Shown piece after piece: positions 24,577 to 35,578 of a DNA stretch of 64,000 bases (positions are counted from its first letter, which is position 1; the number at the start of each line of letters is the position of its first letter). Origin of the DNA: Auxenochlorella pyrenoidosa (taxonomy: Eukaryota > Chlorophyta > Trebouxiophyceae > Chlorellales > Chlorellaceae); the NCBI GenBank assembly GCA_001430745.1, contig KQ482042.1, positions 1,247,656 through 1,311,655 of the forward strand, read 5' to 3'. The notes beneath the pieces were generated by a model, which was not told the DNA's origin, made no database searches, and worked only from the letters and a program-made list of their open reading frames with translations. Both the position numbers and the translations under genes were made by a program.

Positions 24577-25073
24577 AGCAGCGTGTTGCCACGAAGGAGC
24601 GCGAGGGTGGCTCGAAAAGCAGGTTGCACGATTTCTGCGCGTCCAGCTGCTGCAGTGCCTCACCCAGGCTCCAGCTGTTGTTTTCCTGCCCAGCCTTGTG
24701 GGATACCACCCTGCCCAGCTGACGAGGGCCGCCCACATGCCACCCTGCCACACTGGGCAGCGGGTTGCCCACCCGTGCTTTAGGCTTCTCGATCGCTCGT
24801 TCCCACTGTAATCTTCCTCAGATTGCGCAAGACAGGCCAGCACACGCTCACGCATTGGCCCTCCACTGCCGGGCAGGAACAAAGGCTCACCGGCGTCCTT
24901 GAGGCTCTGTGTGCAGCTCTTAAAATCTTAAAAACAATATTCAGCCTCTTGGATAGACAAACGCACCCTCTGCGGCACTGGGCCCCCCCGACCACCGACA
25001 TGCTCCCGCCGCTGGAACCCCTTTCCAGCGCGCCCCTTGCCCAGCAGGTGACCGGGGTAGAGTGCGGAAGGTC
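24577..25073. other. Intergenic region, TDP1 to Q-rich gene
   Basis: This holds the TDP1 3' UTR and the promoter of the Q-rich gene. An AT-richer patch at about 24920-24945 is the only compositional feature. A TGTAA signal lies at 24807. Confidence 0.5.
24807..24811 (+). terminator. TGTAA polyadenylation signal for TDP1
   Basis: TGTAA occurs about 230 bases after the TDP1 stop and is the first copy downstream on the coding strand. This matches the chlorophyte poly(A) signal. Confidence 0.4.
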
Positions 25074-26341
25074 ATGAACTTTGGAGGCGCCCAGGCGTCC
25101 ACCGTGAATAGCGCCACTGCCGTGCGTCTCCAGGCGCTGCCCGCTCGCTGCGTCACAACTACAATTTCATCCCTTGATCTGTCTGCCGTCCACGGAGTGG
25201 AGCTTGCTAAAATACAGAACACTGCACCTTCTGGGCTGTGCAAGGTCCGACTGCGGACATCCGCACCCCTTCTGACCACCCACCCACCCACCTGCCCTCA
25301 TGCTGCAGTTCTACATTGTACGTGTTGATGCGCCGCCTGGGGTCGCTACGATTGCCGCTAATGGCTGCTTCGTGACAGTGGAGAGTGGGCCGCACCCCAA
25401 CCTGCAGCTTGCCCTCCATGCGCTGCAGCACCCAAAGCAGCATGTGAGCTTGCTGGGGTGTGGGCTGGGTGTTGCGCCGACTGCACCGAGAGTGTGAAGT
25501 CAGTCTCAACAACCATGGCCCATGGTGTGCTCCCCCCACTGCTGGGCAGAGACACGTGTACTATGCTCCTCAAACAGGCTGGCAAGCTTTGCCGTCCCCC
25601 CCCCCCCCCCCGCCCCAGGCATTTGTCCTGCCCGACATCATCTTCCTGCGCACATCGGCCACTGTCTACGCGCTGAATGAACCTGTCCCCAGCAGCAAGC
25701 CCAGGCTGGTGGTGTCTGCTGAGACAGTGCAGCAGGCACGTGCGCCAGCGCCACGCCAACCGCTGCATGGAAGTCGCGCCACAGCACGGAGGGCAAAGGC
25801 AGAGGATGCCAGCAGTGCAGGCTCGCCTGCGGGCACCCCCGCAGCAGCAGCTGCCGCGGCTGCTCCCAAAGCGCTGCAGCTTGCCACGCCGCCACCAGCA
25901 GCGCCGGCGGTCCCAGCGGCTGCATTGCAGCTGCCCAGCCTCAGCCTGCTACAAGCATTTTCAACCAGCCCGCCCACCAGGCGACCAAGACAGCAGCCGC
26001 AGCCGCCGTCGCCTCTGTGGAGCGGCGCAATGGCGCCGCCTGCCCTACCCCTTTCGCCGCTGGCGGCAGCAGCGACTGCAAGCCCCTTTGGGGCGGCGGC
26101 GGGGCCTCCTCCCCTGGCCGCGCCTGCGCCAGGGTGCTCGCCGCTGCCGCCTCTGCAGCTGGCACGCGCTGCGCAGCAGGTGCAGGCAATGTTGCAGCAG
26201 CAGCTGGCTGTGGGGCAGCAGCAACAGCAAGGGCGGCCGCTGCTGCTGACTCAGACGGCTCCCGGGGTCTTCTCCACGGCCATCCAGACGCCCTCTCCCA
26301 AGCGGCGGAGGGCCGACGGGGGGTCTCCCACGGGACAGCAG

Positions 26342-26383
<42 letters not shown>

Positions 26384-26800
26384 GGGCTTCCGCAGTCCCC
26401 GCCGGCGGCGCCGCCCCAGCAGCAGCAGCAGCAAGGAGGTCAGCATGTGCCGCAGGCAGCGCCTCTGCCGCAGTCGCAGCAAGAACTGGGGTCAGTGGAT
26501 GACGCTGCGCTTCAGCCCCGGCCCCAAGAGGAAGAGCCGCTGCAGGAGGAGCCGTCCTTGTCGCTACAGCCGCAAGGTAGTCAAGGCCAAGCACCTGCCG
26601 CAGCCGCATCTCAGCTGCTGCCCCTTCTTGATCCTCAGCAATATCAGCTGGCGGCTGAGCAGCTGCTGCAGATGCTGATCAAGGAGGGAGCCAGGCCACC
26701 CTCGCCCCCTGCCGAGCAGGGAGCCCCTTGCCGAGCGGGGAAGACCCACGCCGCCACAGCCAGCGCACCAGCATCAAACGCTCAACTGAAGGCAGAATGA
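25074..26800 (+). CDS. Q-rich protein of unknown function (495 aa)
   Basis: I do not recognise the family. Three exons (25074-25244, 25309-25443, 25619-26800) join in phase to 495 aa. The first 140 residues look folded, with alternating hydrophobic strands (FYIVRVDAPPGVATIAANG, AFVLPDIIFLRTSATVYALN) and few low-complexity runs. The rest is disordered: Ala/Pro-rich, then Gln-rich with an 11-residue polyglutamine run. A basic patch SPKRRRADGG could be a nuclear localisation signal. The last exon is preceded by a C16 polypyrimidine tract. A nuclear regulator is the natural guess, but nothing in the core proves it. Confidence 0.7.
25596..25611 (+). repeat. C16 polypyrimidine tract before an acceptor
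   Basis: Sixteen C residues sit 7 bases before the AG acceptor of the last exon (25619) of the Q-rich gene. In a GC-rich genome they act as the polypyrimidine tract. Confidence 0.85.
26348..26380 (+). repeat. (CAG)11 microsatellite encoding polyglutamine
   Basis: Eleven uninterrupted CAG codons form a polyQ run in the Q-rich gene. A shorter CAG run follows at about 26419. A pure repeat of this length is prone to length change. Confidence 0.95.
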
Positions 26801-27458
26801 TGAATTTGAACCCCATCGCTGCAATGCAAACCCACCGCTGTCAGCGAGACTTGACATCCTGTTCTACGGCCAGGCATGCCAACGCCGTGCGGGTCTGAAG
26901 TTTTGCTGCACTGTTCACCAAACTCAACAAACCGACAACGTTGAAGTGAACGAATGCCATACTCAGCAACCATCTTTAGCTTGCCTGCTCCTTGCACCAA
27001 ATGCTCTGTCCCTGTCAACATCAATGACCGCTCCTGTGTCGCTCCTCCTGGGGGCCCCCTTATGCTGTCTTCTCTCAATGCCTGTACGACCCCAAGAATG
27101 GCAATCCACCATGTGTCATCGAAACTATGTTATCCATACTATGGCTTGCAGAAAGACCTGGCCATGGGGTGGGTGATGGGCCTGGGATGCTGCTCGCCGC
27201 AGGCGGGGCGCACAGCGTGTGCTCGTCGCAGGCTTCTCTGCATGCCTGAGATGCATGCAACGGCTCTCCTGTGAATCTTCTTCTCCTCAGCGCCTCGCAA
27301 CAGCTGCTCAGCCCCTGGAAGCGCATTTTCTTGCAGCTTGCTGGTTGAGTTGCTCACCTCACGGGTTAGCGCACCTTGCAGTGGCGAAGCTCCCGAAAGT
27401 CAAGAACGCTCTCAGAACGCTGGTAGCAGCAGAAGGACCGTGTCGAAACCAGCTCACG
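26801..27458. promoter_or_regulatory. Intergenic region upstream of acyl-CoA oxidase
   Basis: This 660-bp region separates two plus-strand genes and must include the 3' end of the Q-rich transcript and the oxidase promoter. I see no clear TATA box or other motif. Confidence 0.35.
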
Positions 27459-30400
27459 ATGGCTGCCGAAAGAGTCGGCGTTCTGGTGCGCCAGCTGACG
27501 AGCGGGGCCAGCAGCAGCGGCGGCAGCAGTCTGCAAGCCCACAATACCTCTGCGTATGCCGTGCGGTGAGTGTAGCAGGTCTGCTGCCGCCACTGGTGCC
27601 GCTGCCGCATCGGGCACCGCCTGAGTGGGCTTGTTGCCCTCGCCCGGCTTTGGCCGCTGGCTTCACATGTTGCCATGCTCGCATGTCCGGTCTTGCATGC
27701 TCACTGCTCTGCCGGTTGAGCAGCCCCTGTGGCCTAGCACCCAAAGAACCCCATTTCCCTCTGCCCCCCTGCGTGGCGCGTGCTCCCCCTCGCCATCCCC
27801 GGCTGTGCAGCCAGCTGCCGGTGCGTGGCAGCATGGGATGTCCCCTGCGCGTCACTTGCGCAGTGCACCCGGCGTGCTCTGGGTGCTAAGCTGCTGCTCA
27901 CTTGGCCCCGTGCCTCCTCCCGCGGGCCCTGACTCCCACCCCACCCCCACCCCCCTCGCGTGCAGCGCTTTGACGTCACCCTCATGGAGCACTTCCTCGA
28001 CTCCCAGAGGCCCCTTAAGGATGAGGTGCGCCCCGCGCCGCCCCTCCGCCCCTGCCTGCCGCCGGGCAGCTGCCTCCCTGACCCCGCCGCCCAGCATGCC
28101 CAGACTTCCGCTGCTGCGCCTCCCCACACACCTTCCCATGCGCCCCAGGTGTATGCGCTCTTCAAGCAGCACCCAGAGCTGCTGGTGGCCGAGGAGGAGG
28201 GCCTCACCAAGGGTGGGTGTGCGGCCGCCGTGTGTGCCTGGGGATGTGCGCCTGCCTGTTGCCAATTGCCCCGCGCTCTGCCTCCATCTGTTCACTCGCC
28301 CTGGCCCCCCCTCTCCTTCCCTTCCCTCCCGCCCGCCTGCCTGCCCTGCAGAGGAGCACCGAGAGCTGGTGCGGCGCTGCCTGCGCACCATGCTGGCTGC
28401 GGGCTACTCGCCCCTCTCCTTCTTTGCCCGCGACATCTCAAAGTACTTTTACCTGGCCGAGCTGCTGTCCCTGGTGGACCTGTCGCTGGTGAGGCAGGCA
28501 GCCGCCGCTGCGTGGCTGGTGCCTCGCAGAGCCGGCTCTGCGACATGTGCGCCGCTAGGGCCTTGGCGCGCGCACCTGAGTGGGAAGTGTGTGAGTGCGC
28601 GGCTGCGGAATGACTGCTGGTGTGGCGGGTTTCCCTGCCCCCCGCACGCAGACGGTGAAGCTGGGTGTGCAGTACAGTCTCTGGGGCGGCTCCATCCTCA
28701 ACCTGGGCACCGAGCGGCACCGCAAGAAGTGAGGACACGGCGGGGGTGCATGCATGCAGCGGGATGGGTGCGCCTGCGCTTATCTGCCGCGCAGCACCGA
28801 AACACGAGATTTCAGGGCTCACTCGCGCCGCCCGGATGCCTGTGCTGCAGGTACTTTGACGCAATCGACCGCTTCCAGGCCCCGGGTGGGTACATGGGCA
28901 GGGGGCAGATGGGCTTGGTTGGCAGCCCTGGCTCTCATCACAGGTGTGGCCTGCCATGCATGCTTAGCCGCACAGCCCTGCCTTGCTTACCACGCCTGGC
29001 TTCTACGCAACCACGCAGGCTGCTTTGCGATGACGGAGCTGAAGCACGGCAGCAACGTGGCGGGGCTGCAGACCGAGGCGATCCTTGATGTGCACACAGA
29101 CGAGTGGATTGTGAATGTGAGGGTTCACGGGCCTTGGGCGGGAAGGGGTCCAAGCCGGGCCCGGAACAAACGGCCCAGCTGGCGAGTATGTGCAGGCGTG
29201 CGCGGCTCGCAAGATGCCCGGCACGGCAGCACTGCCTGGCAAGCACGCCACAGGCGAGCATGCCTTGGCAGCGCTTGACGCGTGCCACGCCGCCCACTCT
29301 CTGCCCTCCCTGCACCGGGGCAGACCCCCGACGACGGCGCCATCAAGTGGTGGATCGGCAACGCCGCCGAGGATGGCAAGCTGGCCACGGTGTTTGCGCG
29401 GCTCAAGGTGCGGCCCCACCCCCCCGCGGCGGCGCCTGCACTCTTGCGGCGCCAAGCAGGGGTGCCAGCGCAGCACCGCCGCTGCAACAGTCTGCTGGTG
29501 TGCCTGCCAGCCCGCCGTGCGCACCTGCTGGTGTGTTGGCCCCAGCCCTTGCCGCTTTGCCCTGCTTGCCTGCAGGTGCCCGCCCCAGACGGCAGCGGCG
29601 CGCTGGACGACCACGGAGTGGTGAGCAGGAGGGGCAGACGGCAGTGTGCAGCTGCGGTTGGTGCGCCTCCTGGTCACAGGGGCAGTTGCAGAGGGTTGCC
29701 TGCAGGCAGAGGCCTGCCCGGCCCCTTGCACCTGCACCTCGCCGGCCAAGGTTTGCTGACGCACTGGCTGGGCGCCACCCCCCGGTGCAGCACGCCTTTG
29801 TTGTGCCGCTGCGTGACGATGAAGGCAACATGTGGCCGGGTGTGGAGATTCACGACTGCGGGTACAAGGTGCGGTTACAAGGTTCCCAGGGGGGGGGGCC
29901 TGGCGGCGGGGCGGCCAAAGGAGGCGGCCCGGGCTGTCTGCACAGCTCATCCCCAGTGCCCAAGCAGCAGCTGACAGCGCAGTTCTGACCGTGCGCATTG
30001 TCACCCCGTGTGGTGCACCGTGCCCCTGCCTCACCCCCAGGTCGGCCTCAACGGCGTGGACAATGGCGCCATCCGCTTCACCAGCGTGCGCGTGCCGCGC
30101 GAGAACCTGCTCGACCGATTTGCCACGGGTGGGCGGGTGGGCCAGCGCCGGCCGCCCACACCACGGGCGGCGCCGTCAGGCAACCGAGGGCCAGAGGGCG
30201 CCTTGTGTGGGTGGGGAAAGTAGGCGTAGGCCTGTTGTCTTGGGCCATCCCTGAAGCGCCACCAACCATGCGGATCTGCTTTGCCGCGCCGCCTCGCTTC
30301 TCCAGTGGACCGCAGCGGACGCTACTCCTCGCCCATCCCCTCGGCATCCAAGCGCTTTGCTGCCACCATCGGGGAGCTCACTGGCGGCCGTGTGGGCCTG

Positions 30401-33400
30401 ACTGCCGCGTCAGGTGGGCAGGGGGTTGGGGTTGAGAGGCCACGTGGCTGGGGAGCAGCAGAGCGCCCTAGTTATTGCTCTGCCCCCTGGCCTCGCCACG
30501 CAGCCCAGTGCTGGGCCTGCTTGCCAGCTGCTCTGTGATGGGGCCTCTGATCGCTGCGCTGCGCTGTTGGCTCCTCTGTGCGCGCGCAGTTGGTGTGCTG
30601 AAGGGGGCGCTGGCCATCGCCATCAGGTACTCCAGCCAGCGCCAGCAGTTTGGGCCGCCGGATGCGCCAGAGGTGGCGGTGCTGGACTACCCCTCCCAGC
30701 AGGCGAGTGGGCCGGCTGTGCAGGGCGGCCGCGAGGGCATGGCAGGGCAGGGATTGGCAGCCGCCTTGGTTTCACGGTGGGGCCTGAAGGCCATGCAGAG
30801 CAGCATGGCCACCAGGCACTGGCCCAGCCGAGGTGCTAGCGCACACACGCAGGCCTGGCCTGCGAATCGGTCTCCGCCTTACCTGGGCACGCACCCCTGC
30901 AGATGAAGCTGATGCCCATGCTGGCCACCTGCTACGCGCTCAACGCGGCCAAGAACCGGCTGGTGGACAAGTGAGCCGAGCCGCTGAGTCGAGTGCTGCT
31001 GGGTGTGGCTGGGAGGGGGCACAGGGTGCTGGCGCATGCCACCGGGAGCTCGGCCACTGGGCGCATGCCACTGGGTGCATGCCGCCAGGCTCGTCGCCGG
31101 CGGGGGCAACGTGCTGTGGCCTCGGGCCGCCCTGCGGTCTGCCTTCCTTGCCCTGTGCGCGGGTTCCCATGAGTTCCCTCGCGGGCCCGCTCCCCGCTCC
31201 CGACTCCTGGTCCCCCCGCGCCCACCCCCCCACCCCCCCCACCCCACCCCACCCCCACCCCTCCCACGCCAGGTATGTGGAGATGAAGCGCACCAAGGAC
31301 GAGGGGCTGGTGGCGGATGTGCACAGCCTGTCAGCGGGGCTCAAGGCCTACACCACGTCCTACACCAACGCCGCGCTCAGGTGGGGTCCCCTGTCCGCAG
31401 GCGGACGACCGCCGTATGATGCCTGCACTGCAGCAAGCCCCGGGAAGAAGGCGGGGGCCGGGATCGTGTGCAAGAGCGGCCATTCTCGACCAGTCTGCGC
31501 CCGTTGCTGCCCCACCGCTGCCTCACCGCCTTGCCCTCCCCCCCACCCCACCCTCCCCCGCAGCATCTGCCGCGAGTGCTGCGGCGGGCACGGGTACGCG
31601 GCGGTCAACCGCCTGGGCGCCCTGCGCAGCGACCACGACATCTTCCAGACCTTTGAGGGCGACAACACGGTGCTGCAGCAGCAGGCAGNNNNNNNNNNNN
31701 NNNNNNNNNNNNNNNNNNNNNNNNNNNNNNNNNNNNNNNNNNNNNNNNNNNNNNNNNNNNNNNNNNNNNNNNNNNNNNNNNNNNNNNNNNNNNNNNNNNN
31801 NNNNNNNNNNNNNNNNNNNNNNNNNNNNNNNNNNNNNNNNNNNNNNNNNNNNNNNNNNNNNNNNNNNNNNNNNNNNNNNNNNNNNNNNNNNNNNNNNNNN
31901 NNNNNNNNNNNNNNNNNNNNNNNNNNNNNNNNNNNNNNNNNNNNNNNNNNNNNNNNNNNNNNNNNNNNNNNNNNNNNNNNNNNNNNNNNNNNNNNNNNNN
32001 NNNNNNNNNNNNNNNNNNNNNNNNNNNNNNNNNNNNNNNNNNNNNNNNNNNNNNNNNNNNNNNNNNNNNNNNNNNNNNNNNNNNNNNNNNNNNNNNNNNN
32101 NNNNNNNNNNNNNNNNNNNNNNNNNNNNNNNNNNNNNNNNNNNNNNNNNNNNNNNNNNNNNNNNNNNNNNNNNNNNNNNNNNNNNNNNNNNNNNNNNNNN
32201 NNNNNNNNNNNNNNNNNNNNNNNNNNNNNNNNNNNNNNNNNNNNNNNNNNNNNNNNNNNNNNNNNNNNNNNNNNNNNNNNACGGTGGCCGCCCTGCTGCT
32301 CAAGGAGTACCGCGACTCGTTCCGGGGCTCCCCCCTGGCCGCCACCTGGAGCTACCTCAAGATCTGGTGGGTGGGGATTGCCAGGGGCCAGGCAGCATGC
32401 GGGGCTGCAGCAAGCACCCTGCAGACGCTGGGCTCGGGGGCATGGTGGGGCTCGCAGGGATGTGCGGCTTGAGGCTGGCGGTGTGGTGGGCGAGAGCCTT
32501 GTCTTCATCTGGCGCAATGTTGATGTGCACCCCAACACGGCTGTGCAGGGCCCAGGACAGCCTGCCTGCCAACCCGCTGGTCACGCACGAGACAGGTGCC
32601 AGGCTGGGGCTGCCTGGATGGTTTTTTGTAGGGGGTTGGGAGTGCTACTTGGCACACTCAGCTTGCCATGCCGTGCATGGACGGGATGTAGGGCACAGGT
32701 GGCCTGCACCCTGCAGGTGGGGCAGGAAAGCTGTGGTGCCGCTGGGTGCAGAGCTGTCTGCATGCAGCACACTGCAAGCCTGGCGTGCTCTACTGTCTTC
32801 CTGCCACTTTGCACGTCCAGCAGGGGACTGGCCTCCTGCTGCATGTGCTGCGCCACCCTCCAGCTCACCTGCGCCCCCGTTGTGCCCCCCGCCGCCGCCC
32901 CCTGCAGACGTTCAGCACCTGCGGGACCCCGCCTTCCTGCTGCGCGCGCTGCGCTACCGCACCGCGCGCCTGCTGCACAGCCTGGCGGCGCGGCTGCGCA
33001 AGCACGCTCGCCGCATGGGCGAGTGGAAGGCGTGGAACAAGTGCCTGCTGCACGTGCTGGCGCTGTCGCGCGCGCACATCGAGAGCGTGATGCTCGTCGA
33101 CATGCTGGCGGCCGTGTCCTCCTGCGTGGACCCCGACTGCCGCCGCAGGTGCGCCTGGGCAGGAGGCACGCAGGCAGGCAAGCAGGCAGGAGCTCCGGGT
33201 GCGAGGGCCTGCCCGGGGCTGTGGCATGCTGGCTCCGAAACCTGGGGGCCGCCCCTGCTGCCTGCCCGCCCGCCCGCCCCGCAGCCTCAAGGCGCTGGCC
33301 GACCTGTTTGCCCTGGACCGCATCTACAACGACATCATCTTCAGGCGCGCTGCGCCTGCTGCCGCCACTGCTGCCGCTGCTGCTGCTGCAGCTGTCCTCC

Positions 33401-34104
33401 GGCTGCCTGCGCCTGCGTGTGTCAGCCCCAGCGCGGCTCTCAGGCCGATCTGGCCGTGTGCATGCGGGAAAGCATGCGCGCCCAGGGCAGCGCACGGAAC
33501 GATGCTGCGCGCTCCCCCCGCTCACCACCCCGGCTGCCCGCCTGCGCGCTGCAGGAACGACGACTACATCGCGCCCGAGAAGGTGCGCTGGCTGCCTGCC
33601 ATGCTGTTTTGCCACGGCGGGAGAGGGTTGGGGGCGAGAGGGCCCCTTGCTGGGCTTGTAGCCGACCCATAGTGCGCGGCGCTTCCCCAACACTCCAATC
33701 CTGCACCCCCCATCCACCCCACCCCAGCCCATGCCTAAAGCCACTTCACTGTTTCTGCTGCCCGCAGGCCAAGGCGATCCAGCGGCTGATCGAGGGCCTG
33801 TGCGGCGAGCTGCGCGGCGTGGCGGTGCCGCTGGTGGACGCCTTTGCCATCCCCGACCATATCCTGCGCGCGCCCATCGGCCTCAGGTGGGCTGGCACAG
33901 GGCCAGGCCATGGTTCCCTGAACACGCGATGCACGTCTTGCCTTGGGGCGCCGCCCTCAGTGCCCGGCGGCGCGCTGGCAGGCTGAGGCGCTGCACCTGA
34001 CCTGACCCGGCCATGGGGCCCCATGGCCGGCCTGCCTGCGCCGCAGCACGAGCGCTGTTGACCCTTACGGCTCCTACCTGGAGGCGGTGGGGTTTGACGA
34101 GTGA
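27459..34104 (+). CDS. ACX2: Acyl-CoA oxidase, long-chain ACX2 type
   Basis: The FAD enzyme catalyses the first, H2O2-forming step of peroxisomal beta-oxidation. Exon 1 is 27459-27560 and exon 2 is 27966-28025, with many short exons after. Blocks matching plant ACX2 are [91 protein letters not shown] and [13 protein letters not shown], whose glutamate is the catalytic base in this family. The C-terminal alpha domain ([12 protein letters not shown], ending YLEAVGFDE) is complete; the TGA is at 34102-34104. No SKL-type PTS1 is present. Residues 5-13, RVGVLVRQL, fit the PTS2 pattern (R/K)(L/V/I)x5(H/Q)(L/A). The gap at 31689-32280 lies where an intron is expected. One intron has a GC donor at 30703. 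Confidence 0.93.
31689..32280. other. Assembly gap (592 N)
   Basis: In ACX2 proteins the residues on either side of this gap (DNTVLQQQA and [12 protein letters not shown]) are nearly adjacent, so the missing sequence is most likely intron. Confidence 1.
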
Positions 34105-35578
34105 TGCGCGCGCAGCGACTGCTGCCGAGTTGGCTGCGACAGCAGGCCCTGCGGCACGTGGCCCCCATTCTTTCTGACGCAAGGAATGACGCTGAAGCCA
34201 ACCCCCGGCTCCTGAACGTAAGCAGCACATCAAATTGCGGTGCGCCATGCCGCGCACACCTATATGTTTTCACTTGAGCACAGCTTGTGCCTGCCTGGCA
34301 TTGCGGCCATCCCTGCAGCCCAGCGCACGCACCGCCATGTAGCTAAACGGACTTCCGAGCAAACGACTAGCGATTTTGACCTAGCGACCATTCTTTTCAA
34401 ATCCTTATCTCCTTTTTGTGTCTTTTAGCGAATCCTGTAGCGCATGCTGCCGCAGCAGTTTTGTCTTTTAGCTGCCCTGCCTTGAAATCCCAGAGCAGCT
34501 CTGGACACGTGGATCCGCATGCAAGTGGCAGCTGCCTCCCTAGCCAACATTTTCGATTTGGTAGTGGCCTACCCCGCCAGATTTGTGGTGTAAGCACCAG
34601 CTTGGCTGCTGCGCTGTGAGGAACAGGAGGTACAGCACGCCTGCCGGGGTGTTGCGTTCCAGCTGGCAGCGCTGTCCCATCATCGGGAACAGGGTCCAGC
34701 CTTTGCTGCTTGCCAACCTCTCATCCAGTGTTGGCAACTTGCGCAGGTTTGCCATGCAACCTTGCCAAACGTTGCAGACTTGTATAGCAGTGCATGCAAC
34801 GGGGCAGCAGGATGCCACTTGGCAAGGTTGTCGCACCAACCATCATTATTCTTGTGCCGCGTGTCTTACGCAGCAAACATTGTATCCTAGTCAGTGTGAC
34901 ACAAGTGCCCTGAGTGCTCAACCTGCGATCTGATGTAACTAGACCTGATCAAGTCGTGCAGCATTGCAACTGGCAAATAATCCGGCCATCCACAGCGCTT
35001 GTGTTTGGTCTCAGCCCGTTGCTTTCCACAACCCTGCTCCGCTATAAAGCGGTGCCTGTAGCAGCAAGCCATGTGTGGGCCCTGCCGGCCCTGCTGCTGC
35101 TGGTCCTGCAGCACCCAGCAGATGCTTGCGAGGTGGGCTGGACGAGCGGCGTGCTGCAGCCGCCACCAGCGCTGGCCCTGTCTTGCCCAGGCGGTACGGC
35201 ACACTGAAGTCCTCTAGCCGCGTTGCTGCTGCCGAAGCAGGCCGCCGCTGGGTGGCTGCTGCTGCCACCGCTGCTGCATGCTGAAGTGCTGCCAGGTGCA
35301 AGCCTGCTCCAGATGCTCCTGCCGTTGCATTGTCTGCAAACTGGCGAGTTATCAACGCAGTGCTGCCCAGTTGCTGCTGCTGCCTCTGCCACGATGCTGC
35401 CTGCTCTGGCTCTGCGTCAACGTCTCCCCTGAATTTGCGGCTCAGCACCTCTGCAGGGCAGGCAGTTGCAGCAGGTTTGAGGATCAGCAGCAGGCTGTTC
35501 ACCAGGGCTTGAGCCCGGGCGATCTTGAGAAGAACCGTCGTGCATTGCAGCTGTTTGTGCCAGGGCAGGAAAAGCCTT
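34105..35578. other. Convergent 3' region, acyl-CoA oxidase and EF-hand gene
   Basis: This region lies between two converging stops. The left part has an inverted repeat (34757-34830) and no gene. The right part (about 35011-35560, minus strand) has a long open frame rich in Ala/Gln (IARAQALVNSLLLILKPAA at its start) that lacks an ATG. It could be an unassigned 3' exon of the EF-hand gene. Confidence 0.45.
34757..34830. repeat. 12-bp inverted repeat with 50-bp loop
   Basis: CAACCTTGCCAA at 34757-34768 is matched by its exact complement TTGGCAAGGTTG at 34819-34830. No target-site duplication or ORF marks it as a mobile element. Confidence 0.6.
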
